24,237 nucleotides of DNA from a virus. The notes beneath the pieces were generated by a model. That model had not been told where the DNA came from and ran no database searches. It saw nothing but the letters and a program-made list of their open reading frames with translations. The position numbers were made by a program, and so were the translations under genes. This document shows positions 7,572 through 13,856 of the stretch, in pieces (within the stretch, counting starts at the first letter, position 1; each line of letters opens with the position of its first letter). The stretch is taken from positions 1 to 24,237 of IMG/VR virus record IMGVR_UViG_3300049489_000976, one strand, 5' to 3'.

Positions 7572-8734
7572 TACTCGTGCTCCCGCAGTAGCTTGTCCCA
7601 CGCCGGGGCCACGACCGTGGCGAAGTCGTATTCTTCCGCGTGCATCCGCGCCGCCGTCTGCCGCCAGCCCAGTTGCCCCCCATCCCAAGCCCGGTGCGCG
7701 TCTTCCAGCGCGTTGGCAATCCCCGACACATGCGGCCAAGCCATCCACGCCCCTTGCGGCTCCCAAAAGCGGTCATATTCTTTCACCGCCCAACCGCCGC
7801 ACATCACCTCGGGCATGGCGCTGAAATCCGTCACAATAGCCGGGGTACCGCAGGCCGCCGCTTCCAAAATCGGAATGCCAAAGCCCTCGCCCATGCTCGG
7901 CGAGGCCAGCACATCCAACGCGCGGTACACGTCCACCATATAGGGTTCAGGGAACCCAATGGCATATTGATATTGGTCAGGCTTGATCAGCGCGTGCTCA
8001 ATCCCCAAGGCCCGCGCCAGTTTGCCAATATCCAGCCCTTGTTTTACTGCCGTCCAATCCATGTGGAGATACAGCCGCGCTTCAGGGTGTTGCTCCAGCA
8101 ACACCGCAAACGCCTGCATGGTTTGGGGGATGCACTTGCGGCTGGGCCAGTAATAGTTGGTGCCCACCAGGCCCACCACAAACGCATCCGCCGGGAAGCC
8201 CAACCGCTCGCGTGCCAACGCCTTATCGCCCGGCGCAAACACCTTTGTGTCCACCCCATGCGGGATGTAATCGGCGTTGATGCCGGCTTTCGCATATTCC
8301 CGCTGGCCGTGTTGGCTGTAGGCAATGACACGCTCGGCTGGCACACCGGGGCGCTCATGCTTCGGGGGGTATAAGTCAGGCCGCAACGCTTCGAGCACCA
8401 AGTCAGGCACCGGCTCGTGGTCTACTGGGGCCCAGGCCCACCACGGCGTGCGCAAACCCGCAAATTTCAACGGCCAGGCGTCGTAGAGACTGATGATGAG
8501 CTCCGCCCCCCAATCATCGGCGTGCGCCTGCACAATGTCATTGCTTTGGCGGTCATTGCCCGCCGGATAAAACCGCACCCCATGTGGCCCTTCAATGATT
8601 CCGCCCTGCAAACCAAAGTTGCACGCAATCGCCATCTCGTGCCCGAGGGGCGGCAGGTGCTCCATCAACAGTTTGGTTTGATTGCCATACCCGCTCCCTT
8701 TCCAGGGCGCGTTAGAAAACCACAGGAAGCGCAT
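7571..8734 (-). CDS. GT4-family glycosyltransferase (GT-B fold), copy 2
   Basis: 387 residues; the ATG at 8734 gives MRFLWFSNAPWKGSGYGNQT, a GT-B N-terminal strand and Gly-rich loop. Later blocks are WAWAPVDHEPVP (about 99-110), ADYIPHGVDTKVFAPG (about 154-169) and SMGEGFGIPILEAAACGTPAIV, containing the GT4 E-X7-E pair E283/E291. It is clearly related to the copy at 5734-6912 across its whole length, indicating an old duplication. No membrane segment is seen, so it should act in the cytoplasm. It is the first gene after the decoration-like gene and is coupled to the methyltransferase by a TAATG overlap. The acceptor is unknown; virion protein, DNA and host glycan are all possible. Confidence 0.9.
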   Translation of the reverse strand: MRFLWFSNAPWKGSGYGNQTKLLMEHLPPLGHEMAIACNFGLQGGIIEGPHGVRFYPAGNDRQSNDIVQAHADDWGAELIISLYDAWPLKFAGLRTPWWAWAPVDHEPVPDLVLEALRPDLYPPKHERPGVPAERVIAYSQHGQREYAKAGINADYIPHGVDTKVFAPGDKALARERLGFPADAFVVGLVGTNYYWPSRKCIPQTMQAFAVLLEQHPEARLYLHMDWTAVKQGLDIGKLARALGIEHALIKPDQYQYAIGFPEPYMVDVYRALDVLASPSMGEGFGIPILEAAACGTPAIVTDFSAMPEVMCGGWAVKEYDRFWEPQGAWMAWPHVSGIANALEDAHRAWDGGQLGWRQTAARMHAEEYDFATVVAPAWDKLLREHE

Positions 8735-8772
8735 AGTCGCTGGCCTTCGTGATGAGTGTGCTCGGCGTAGGA

Positions 8773-8804
8773 GGCGGGCCGCCGTTCCGCCACGACGACC
8801 CGCC
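8773..8804 (-). repeat. GC-rich inverted repeat between decoration-like gene and GT4 copy 2
   Basis: GGCGGG at 8773-8778 pairs with CCCGCC at 8799-8804, with possible outward extension toward GCGT/ACGC (8765-8768 and 8108 equivalents at 8808-8811). The loop is about 20 bases and only partly paired. No T-run follows on the minus strand. It lies in the 90-base gap after the decoration-like gene and could damp transcription or protect the 3' end of the capsid message before the glycosyltransferase cassette. It is weaker than the two perfect hairpins in this window. Confidence 0.45.
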
Positions 8805-8824
8805 CCCACGCCCCCTATTTCCGC

Positions 8825-9223
8825 CTAGGCTTTCGCCCCGATGCCCTTCACGACCGTCAGGCTGATGGTGATACGGCCGGGGGCCACAGTGCCTTCTTCG
8901 TCATACTTGGCGACGGCCCATTGACCTTCCGTCAAGTCCCCACTGCCGCTGGTGATGCTCAGTTCTTTGGGCGTGTTCGCCGTCCAACCCACCGTGCCAC
9001 CCGCCGTGCCGCTGATCACCGTGGTGCCCGTGCCCGCCGTGCCGCCATTCATCAGCGCCACTTGATAGTAGTTATCGGTGGCCGCGGCGGTCGTGGTATC
9101 CGGGCAGGCATGCGCGGCTTCGATGGTGTACGTCTCGCCATCCGGCACCCGGAAAAGCGGCACGTTTTTGTCCGCGCCGGGGTCGGTGATGTTGACCGTG
9201 ATGACTTCTTTTGCATAAGGCAT
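8825..9223 (-). CDS. head decoration-like (cement) protein
   Basis: 132 residues from the ATG at 9223, which has a GGAGG ribosome-binding site seven bases upstream; an earlier in-frame Met lacks one. The sequence MPYAKEVITVNITDPGADKNV continues into a Thr/Gly/Ala-rich, beta-strand-like protein (TAGTGTTVISGTAGGTVGW, LTEGQWAVAKYDEEG, ITISLTVVKG). A small beta-rich protein directly after the major capsid gene is typically a head decoration or stabilising protein, so I infer that role. I do not recognise a specific family. A long perfect hairpin separates it from the capsid gene. The Thr/Ser content makes it a possible O-glycosylation target for the cassette immediately downstream, which is speculation. 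Confidence 0.65.
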   Translation of the reverse strand: MPYAKEVITVNITDPGADKNVPLFRVPDGETYTIEAAHACPDTTTAAATDNYYQVALMNGGTAGTGTTVISGTAGGTVGWTANTPKELSITSGSGDLTEGQWAVAKYDEEGTVAPGRITISLTVVKGIGAKA

Positions 9224-9256
9224 GGTTGTTCCTCCGCTGAGTGCCAATAGTCATGT

Positions 9257-9289
9257 GCCGAGTAGTCAAGCAACGCTTGACTACTCGGC
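9257..9289 (-). repeat. perfect inverted repeat (15-bp stem, 3-nt loop) after the capsid gene
   Basis: GCCGAGTAGTCAAGC pairs perfectly with its complement across a three-base loop. A second, outer arm extends it: AATAGTC at 9246-9252 pairs with GACTATT at 9295-9301, and GCC/GGC lie further out. No T-run follows on the minus strand. It sits between the capsid stop and the decoration-like start, about 20 bases before the latter's ribosome-binding site. Length (33 nt), stem, loop size and the TTAGCCG entry are the same as in the hairpin at 3909-3941, although the stem sequence differs. Confidence 0.88.
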
Positions 9290-9305
9290 TAAGCGACTAT
9301 TTTGG

Positions 9306-10154
9306 CTACGTGGGCTCCGTCGCATCGGCGGTGTACTTGATGCCGCGATCCGACCAAATCACGCCGTGGGCGTAGCCCGCGCTGGCGTTCAGTTCCCAGG
9401 CCTTGCGGCTGGCATCGCGTTCCGGCTCCACCGTGATGGCCTCGCGGGCATCGAAGCCGAGCGAGTCGGAATTGAAAATGCCGCTCACCGCGTCGTCACT
9501 GCCATCCACCGCGATGTTCGAGGAGGTGAAGTGCGTCACGCCAATCCACTCGCCCACGACATAGGACTTGAGCGCTTGGTTGGCAATGTCCCCGAGCAGC
9601 GCCTTCTGGCTGGCGGGTTGCCCCAGTTCCACCCAGATGTCATGCCAGTGGTAGGGGTGCCAAACCGCGAAGAACGGGGCCATGGCCTTGTTGGTGCGCA
9701 ACACCGCCACGCCCGCCGCCGCCTTGGCCAGGGTGGCCGTTTGACCGGCACCGGGGCCCTTATCCGTGGCAAACGAGGCGAAGTCGGACAGCAAGTCCAC
9801 ATCGAACTTGGTGGCGATAGCGTCGCCCAGTTCCTTGGAGCAATCATTTACGGCGCTGTCCGGGTCCGTGGCCCGGTCTTCATCCGTGAGCAACGCTTGC
9901 GCCATGACCACGCCGGGGGTCAACGTGGCCAGCAAAGTGCGCCCAAAGGTCGTGGGGTTGGCGAAGTCCACGCCTTCCTGCTTGGTTTGCGCCGTCGCCT
10001 GCGCCCGCTTGCTCAACTTCCGGGCCATGTACCCCGAGGCCGTATAGTTGGTGACGAGGCCCACCATGATGTTGGCCTCACGCGCGACAAACTGCGCGCG
10101 CTCAAAGATGGTATTGAAGAGCGAATTCAGGTCGCTCACCTTCGTGATAGCCAT
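9306..10154 (-). CDS. major capsid protein (HK97 fold)
   Basis: 282 residues beginning MAITKVSDLNSLFNTIFERA. The long N-terminal helix with FVAREANIMVGLVTNY, the Gly/Thr-rich loop with FANPTTFGRTLLATLTPGVV, and the later SDFASFATDKGP..GQTATL and AVWHPYHWHDIW blocks are the pattern of short HK97-fold coat proteins in siphophages with SPP1-like portals. It follows the scaffold by 18 bases and has a good ribosome-binding site (GGAGG, about eight bases before ATG). No N-terminal delta domain is seen; scaffolding is supplied by a separate gene. It self-assembles into the procapsid shell. The call relies on pattern, size and its place after a clear scaffold gene. Confidence 0.85.
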   Translation of the reverse strand: MAITKVSDLNSLFNTIFERAQFVAREANIMVGLVTNYTASGYMARKLSKRAQATAQTKQEGVDFANPTTFGRTLLATLTPGVVMAQALLTDEDRATDPDSAVNDCSKELGDAIATKFDVDLLSDFASFATDKGPGAGQTATLAKAAAGVAVLRTNKAMAPFFAVWHPYHWHDIWVELGQPASQKALLGDIANQALKSYVVGEWIGVTHFTSSNIAVDGSDDAVSGIFNSDSLGFDAREAITVEPERDASRKAWELNASAGYAHGVIWSDRGIKYTADATEPT

Positions 10155-10172
10155 TGTTTAGGCCTCCGTTTG

Positions 10173-10889
10173 TTAACCGAAGATGCTGCTGCGCTTCGGC
10201 CCCCCGTAGAAGATCTGGCGCAGTTCATCGTCATTGGTTTTGGCGGGCGTGCCCGGCGCGGCCGGGTTGGTGGGCCCAATGGTGGGCACCACCGGTTTCG
10301 TGGGCAGCAACGCCCACGGGCTGGCCTTCGCCAGCTCATCCAGCGCCTCTTGCACACCCGTCACTTGTTCCCCATCAAACTTAACCTTCCCCATGTCCAG
10401 CAACTTCACCACCGCGTTGGGGTCCGCAAAGCGGCCCGCCGCTTTTGCCACGACTTCGGCCTTGATGAGCGCCTGTTGACGCTGCGCTTCGGCCTGTTGG
10501 CGTTGCGTTTCGGCATCCTGCAATTTGCGTTGCATGTCAGCGTGCTCGGCCTTGATGCGGTCTTGCTCCGACATCTGCGATTTGCGGAGGTCGTCCGCCT
10601 CTTTCAGCGCCTTTTGCAAGGCTTCTTCCGACTCAACGCCCAAGCTCTTTAACAGTTGGGTGCGGGCTGCATCGCGCGCATCTTTGCGCGCCTGCCCTGC
10701 GACTTTGTCCAAATCGGCCTGCGTAAACCGCGCTTCGCCATTGCCGACATTTGCCCCTGTCGTGGGGGAAGGCGCAGCGGGGGTCGGGGCCGGTGGATTG
10801 GCTGGGGTGGTCGGGGCCGGGGTAGTAGGCCCGCTGGGGGACGTGCCCGGCTCGGTCGGTTGCGTTGTGGTGGTGTCGTCTGAAGGCAT
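10173..10889 (-). CDS. capsid scaffolding protein
   Basis: 238 residues. Residues 1-50 are Pro/Thr/Ala-rich and disordered (MPSDDTTTTQPTEPGTSPSG). Residues about 55-155 form a Lys/Glu/Gln-rich coiled coil (ADLDKVAGQARKDARDAART, then DAETQRQQAEAQRQQALIK). The rest includes a GRFADPNAVVKLLDM segment and a short basic tail ending GPKRSSIFG. A disordered head, long coiled coil and basic end immediately upstream of the capsid gene are the marks of phage scaffolds (DUF4355/GP20 type), which template procapsid assembly and then leave. No protease motif is visible, so this is not a protease-scaffold fusion. Confidence 0.85.
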   Translation of the reverse strand: MPSDDTTTTQPTEPGTSPSGPTTPAPTTPANPPAPTPAAPSPTTGANVGNGEARFTQADLDKVAGQARKDARDAARTQLLKSLGVESEEALQKALKEADDLRKSQMSEQDRIKAEHADMQRKLQDAETQRQQAEAQRQQALIKAEVVAKAAGRFADPNAVVKLLDMGKVKFDGEQVTGVQEALDELAKASPWALLPTKPVVPTIGPTNPAAPGTPAKTNDDELRQIFYGGPKRSSIFG

Positions 10890-10892
10890 GGC

Positions 10893-11342
10893 TTACTTCT
10901 TCCTCTGCCCTGATTGCCGCTCAGGTCGCGTGGTGATGGCTTGGGCGTGGCCTTGCGGCTGCCCCTCGTCGGCGGCCACGGGGGCCGCCATTAATTCCCG
11001 CTCTTCCAACACAGCGAGCGCGTCGTCCAAGGTGTCGGTGCTCACCCCCAACACAGCCAGGGACAACACCACACCGGTGCTCGGCGGCTGCTTTTGCAGA
11101 TAGGCAATCTCATCCACGATGGCCCGCGCCGCCGCCCAATCGGTGCCGTTCCAGTGCTTATGGCTCTGGGTCTTCAACCGGCGCACCTGAATGGAGCGCC
11201 CGAATTTGCATTGCGCCACCAAGTCGGGCCGCGCTTTCGCGTTGTGTTGAATGCGGTCGCTCACCCGGAGCACATCGTCTGGGCTGAGGTTGATGGTGCG
11301 GGCAAAATCGTTGGCAAGTTGCTGGCGTTCGTCTGGTCGCAT
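10893..11342 (-). CDS. hypothetical protein upstream of scaffold
   Basis: 149 residues from the ATG at 11342 (MRPDERQQLANDFARTINLS). An in-frame TTG upstream would place the start inside the terminator hairpin, so I reject it. The N-terminal part reads like a helical bundle (LSPDDVLRVSDRIQHNAKAR), followed by a basic, His-containing middle (FGRSIQVRRLKTQSHKHWNG) and a charged tail ending RPERQSGQRKK. I do not recognise the family. It starts only about 10 bases after the T-run of an intrinsic terminator and lacks a clear Shine-Dalgarno, so its expression may be low or depend on terminator read-through. It ends four bases before the scaffold start. Confidence 0.6.
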   Translation of the reverse strand: MRPDERQQLANDFARTINLSPDDVLRVSDRIQHNAKARPDLVAQCKFGRSIQVRRLKTQSHKHWNGTDWAAARAIVDEIAYLQKQPPSTGVVLSLAVLGVSTDTLDDALAVLEERELMAAPVAADEGQPQGHAQAITTRPERQSGQRKK

Positions 11343-11350
11343 GGGGTAGG

Positions 11351-11392
11351 AAACAAAAAAGGGGCCGCCCAACCTTTCGGTTGGACGGCCCC
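11351..11392 (-). terminator. intrinsic (Rho-independent) terminator on the minus strand
   Basis: The hairpin at 11361-11392 has a 7-bp GC-rich base (GGGGCCG/CGGCCCC), one C-A mismatch, six more pairs (CCAACC/GGTTGG) and a four-base loop. On the minus strand it is followed directly by TTTTTTGTTT. On the plus strand nothing T-rich follows, so the element acts leftward. It lies in the middle of the structural operon, before the scaffold and capsid genes, so it should reduce read-through from upstream or end a short RNA. Confidence 0.85.
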
Positions 11393-11491
11393 AGTGTCAG
11401 GACGGTTTGCGGGTTTCCGCGTGCCGCGCTTCGTGTCGGTAGCCCCGGCGTTTGTCGCCGGAAGGGCCGGTTAAGGCCCGTTTGAAGTTAT
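11351..11491 (-). ncRNA. candidate small RNA or attenuated leader upstream of scaffold/capsid genes
   Basis: Between a promoter-like site (11498-11528) and the intrinsic terminator lie about 140 bases with no plausible gene. On the minus strand this stretch can form GGGCC/GGCCC (11464-11479), CCGGCG/CGCCGG with loop ACAAA (11445-11461) and GCGG/CCGC with loop AAAC (11409-11420), before the terminator hairpin. A short RNA ending at the terminator, or a leader controlling read-through into the capsid genes, is inferred. I do not match it to a known RNA family. Confidence 0.45.
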
Positions 11492-11497
11492 GCTGGC

Positions 11498-11528
11498 ATT
11501 TTAGCACAAAAATTCTTGTGTCGCGCAA
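11498..11528 (-). promoter_or_regulatory. putative extended -10 promoter with palindromic operator
   Basis: On the minus strand TGC-TAAAAT (11506-11498) is an extended -10 box. TTGCGC (11528-11523) lies 19 bases upstream as a weak -35. The spacer contains a near-perfect 16-bp palindrome, CACAAAAATTCTTGTG (11505-11520). Two direct copies of CGCGCAAA (11522-11529 and 11533-11540) lie 11 bp apart at and above the -35. This looks like a regulated internal promoter. No transcript data exist here, so it remains a prediction. Confidence 0.45.
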
Positions 11529-11544
11529 ATGCCGCGCAAAATTA

Positions 11545-11751
11545 TCAGTTTGGCTTGGGGTGTGGCGGATTTTCCTCGCTCCAACACTCCACCCGCACGG
11601 GCTCTTCCAGCACAAATCCCACCAGGTCACCGCGCGGGTCAAGCACCAATTGCACGGTCAGCAGCGTTCCCCGCCGGGCCGCTGCCTGCGCCGCCCGCAG
11701 GCGGAGGGCTTCCCACGGCGGCAACTTCGTGGATGTTGTTGAGATCGCCAT
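11545..11751 (-). CDS. small hypothetical protein
   Basis: 68 residues from the ATG at 11751 (MAISTTSTKLPPWEALRLRA), five bases after the TGA of the MuF-like gene. An in-frame TTG overlapping that stop is less likely. The middle LLTVQLVLDPRGDLVGFVLEEPVRVE looks like a small beta domain, and the end is Pro-rich. I do not recognise it. It is the last gene before the internal terminator region. Small proteins at this place in other phages are usually of unknown function. Confidence 0.55.
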   Translation of the reverse strand: MAISTTSTKLPPWEALRLRAAQAAARRGTLLTVQLVLDPRGDLVGFVLEEPVRVECWSEENPPHPKPN

Positions 11752-11756
11752 TGGGA

Positions 11757-12821
11757 TCAACCGCGATAATACTTCTGCGCCTGCGCCCCGAGCAGGCCCT
11801 TCAGCGACGCTTCCCGCAACATCTCGCCATACACATCATCCTGATAAGGCACACTCAGGTCGCTGAACGAAAACTCTCCCGCCTTCCAGGCATCCCACAT
11901 CGAGCGGCCCATCAGTTGTTGTTGCATCGCCGCGCTTTGGGCCGCAAACCACTCCGCGCCAGTTTGATAAACCTGTGGCTTTTCGGGGATGCCGGGAAAG
12001 CCCAGTTCGGCATAGGAGCGCGTCGTGGGCAACATGGCGCACCGCCCCTGGTGGTGGTCGTTGAGCACTTCATCCACCGAATGCACCGAGCCGTGCATGT
12101 TTACACAGCTCATGCAGGTACGCGGGCTGCCCAACTCGGCCCACCACACCCAGCCCGTCACAATCCCCGCGTTCGCCTGATACACCGCTTGGGTGCTGAG
12201 CCGGTAGGCGTAAAGATTGGCTGTGCGCGCCGTGCGCAGCGCCCAGGTCAACCCCTGGCCGGTGGCGTCAACAATCAGCTGGGCCACTTTGCGCGGGTTG
12301 TAACCCAGGATGATGCCCTCGCGCAGTTTCTCCGCCACCAGCGCCGCCACGTCGGGCCCCAGCCGGCTGAGATTGATGTACAGCGGGGAGTCTGCCCCCA
12401 GAAAACCCAACATCGTCAACACCGCGTCGGGGTTGAGCGTAGACCACACCGCTCGGATTTCCGCCGCGTTGAGACTGGGCAGCGCCGCCTGCACCAACCG
12501 TTGGGCGTCTCGCAGCGCCGCCGCAATCGCCGCGTTGGCCCCGTCGTTTAACTCGTTTTCGGCGATGTTGGAAAACTTGCCGATTTCATCCTGTATCTGC
12601 CGCAGCAACGCCCGGTAAAGGCTCAGCCGCTCGACCTGCCCCCAAGTGGCGTTCGGCCCCAACTCCGCAATGGCCGCCGCCAGGGCATCAATGTCGCCCT
12701 TTAACTTTTGGTAAGCCCGCCCATAAGCGTTGATGAGGCGCGTGGCCTCCGCTGCGTCACCACGCAGCAACGCGGCCCGCAGGCGCTTCACTTCATCGAG
12801 GACGGGGGGCTGGTTGGGCAT
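11757..12821 (-). CDS. phage minor head protein, MuF/SPP1 gp7-like
   Basis: 354 residues beginning MPNQPPVLDEVKRLRAALLR. The long N-terminal helical region is followed by GYNPRKVAQLIVDATG..L..ALRTARTANLYAYRLSTQAVYQAN, the recognisable MuF-type block (R...I.RT......N.A....Y). A metal-site pattern follows: CMSC at 236-239, HGSVHSV, then HHQGRCAMLP around 256-265. This is the end of the conserved MuF domain, where C..C...H and H..CRC-like residues bind a metal. These proteins sit with the portal in the procapsid and may be ejected with DNA. A further roughly 90 residues follow, including FSFSDLSVPYQDDVYGEMLR. Its place two genes after the portal is normal. Confidence 0.85.
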   Translation of the reverse strand: MPNQPPVLDEVKRLRAALLRGDAAEATRLINAYGRAYQKLKGDIDALAAAIAELGPNATWGQVERLSLYRALLRQIQDEIGKFSNIAENELNDGANAAIAAALRDAQRLVQAALPSLNAAEIRAVWSTLNPDAVLTMLGFLGADSPLYINLSRLGPDVAALVAEKLREGIILGYNPRKVAQLIVDATGQGLTWALRTARTANLYAYRLSTQAVYQANAGIVTGWVWWAELGSPRTCMSCVNMHGSVHSVDEVLNDHHQGRCAMLPTTRSYAELGFPGIPEKPQVYQTGAEWFAAQSAAMQQQLMGRSMWDAWKAGEFSFSDLSVPYQDDVYGEMLREASLKGLLGAQAQKYYRG

Positions 12822-12824
12822 TGC

Positions 12825-13427
12825 TTACCACCCAGTTTCTTTCAATGTGTTTTTCAAAATTTGTGCCAACTCTGGGCCGATGTGAAATCGCTGAATGTTC
12901 TTTTCCAGTGATGTCGCCATGTTGCCATCGGCGTGGCGTTCGGTGGCCGCCTTCCAATCAGCCAGCATCTCCAGCAGGTCAAATAGCGACATGCCCAAAA
13001 TGCCGTGCCCAGGTTCCAAAATGGCTTCCATGATGGTGCCATGCGCGCAGCACTCCGGGCAAAAATAGATTGCGCCGCCTTCTATTGTCTTAAAGCACGT
13101 GGAAGCCTTGAGCGTTGCGAACTCAAACCCCTTGCCGCACAATGGGCACGCCCAAATTCCAAAATGCTCTGGGTGGTGAGAATTGTGCTGGTAGTGGTGT
13201 CGCAGCGCCTCGCCCATCTCGGCCAGCGAGGCGTGATACTCCGGCGAGCCATAGGTCAGCCCGCGCAATTTCGGTGTCACCCGGTCGAAGACTTCCTTCT
13301 CTGGCGAAACCAATTTTGAAGCGTCATGCGCATCTGCACGGCCCCATAAGTTTTTCACTATCTGGCCGATGAAATGCCGCACCCGCGCAATGTGGGCCTG
13401 GGTATCGGGCGTGCTGTCGTATGCCAT
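12825..13427 (-). CDS. DUF5662-like protein with inserted zinc-ribbon
   Basis: 200 residues from the ATG at 13427 (MAYDSTPDTQAHIARVRHFI). The upstream in-frame codons overlap the previous gene in another frame and are rejected. ADAHDASKLVSPEKEVFDRVTP (residues 31-52), the LRHHYQHNSHHPEHF block (75-89) and MSLFDLLEMLADWKAATERH (146-165) match the DUF5662 pattern known from phages and bacteria; H34/D35 and the His cluster suggest a metal-binding helical site. Between the last two blocks lies CPLC (94-97), C111 and CPECC (123-127), a zinc-ribbon-like stretch of about 45 residues that I believe is not general in this family. Function is unknown. It lies between a hypothetical gene and the MuF-like gene. 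Confidence 0.75.
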   Translation of the reverse strand: MAYDSTPDTQAHIARVRHFIGQIVKNLWGRADAHDASKLVSPEKEVFDRVTPKLRGLTYGSPEYHASLAEMGEALRHHYQHNSHHPEHFGIWACPLCGKGFEFATLKASTCFKTIEGGAIYFCPECCAHGTIMEAILEPGHGILGMSLFDLLEMLADWKAATERHADGNMATSLEKNIQRFHIGPELAQILKNTLKETGW

Positions 13428-13435
13428 AAGCGCCT

Positions 13436-13831
13436 CTAATGCTTTTTGTTTAGAAAGCGGCCACGATACAGAGAATCGAAATCTGTAGGGGTCATTTCGT
13501 TCACCGCCACACGCGGCCGTGCCACCACCTGCTGGAGGCCCTGCCGCGCGCATACGTCGGCCCACCACTTGGCGAACTGGCTGGGCAGCAGCACCCGCTT
13601 GATATGGGCACACTCCCGCTCTTTGCACGGCGTCTTGAACGGGCACAGGCTCGCATTTGGCTCCGGCGCGCCCATCCGCCACAAATCCATCAGCGCGTCT
13701 TCCGCCCACGGCACGCCCTGCATGTAGGGCAGCAACGTCAGCCGCAATTCGGCAATGCTTACCGTGCGCGGCGTGGTGTAGGGGTTCACCGCTTGACCCA
13801 ACTTCATCAACTTCTGGGCTTTTTGCGCCAT
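13436..13831 (-). CDS. hypothetical protein
   Basis: 131 residues beginning MAQKAQKLMKLGQAVNPYTT, with a GGAGG ribosome-binding site four bases before ATG. Helical segments (SIAELRLTLLPYMQGVPWAE; LLPSQFAKWWADVCARQGLQ) flank a Cys/His cluster, CPFKTPCKERECAHIKR (about residues 63-79), which could bind zinc. I do not recognise a family. The gene lies 25 bases after the portal stop, across a short CGGCTAAGCCG palindrome, and ends nine bases before the DUF5662-like gene. Confidence 0.65.
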   Translation of the reverse strand: MAQKAQKLMKLGQAVNPYTTPRTVSIAELRLTLLPYMQGVPWAEDALMDLWRMGAPEPNASLCPFKTPCKERECAHIKRVLLPSQFAKWWADVCARQGLQQVVARPRVAVNEMTPTDFDSLYRGRFLNKKH

Positions 13832-13856
13832 AGCGCCTCCATATTGTTGTATGCGG

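Noticed and set aside
9222-10652. 476-codon open frame on the plus strand
   Set aside because: It is antisense to the capsid and scaffold genes and crosses the perfect hairpin; composition is that of an antisense shadow.
11397-11642. 81-codon minus-strand open frame over the internal promoter
   Set aside because: It begins inside another gene in a different frame and runs across the promoter palindrome and hairpins; no ribosome-binding site.
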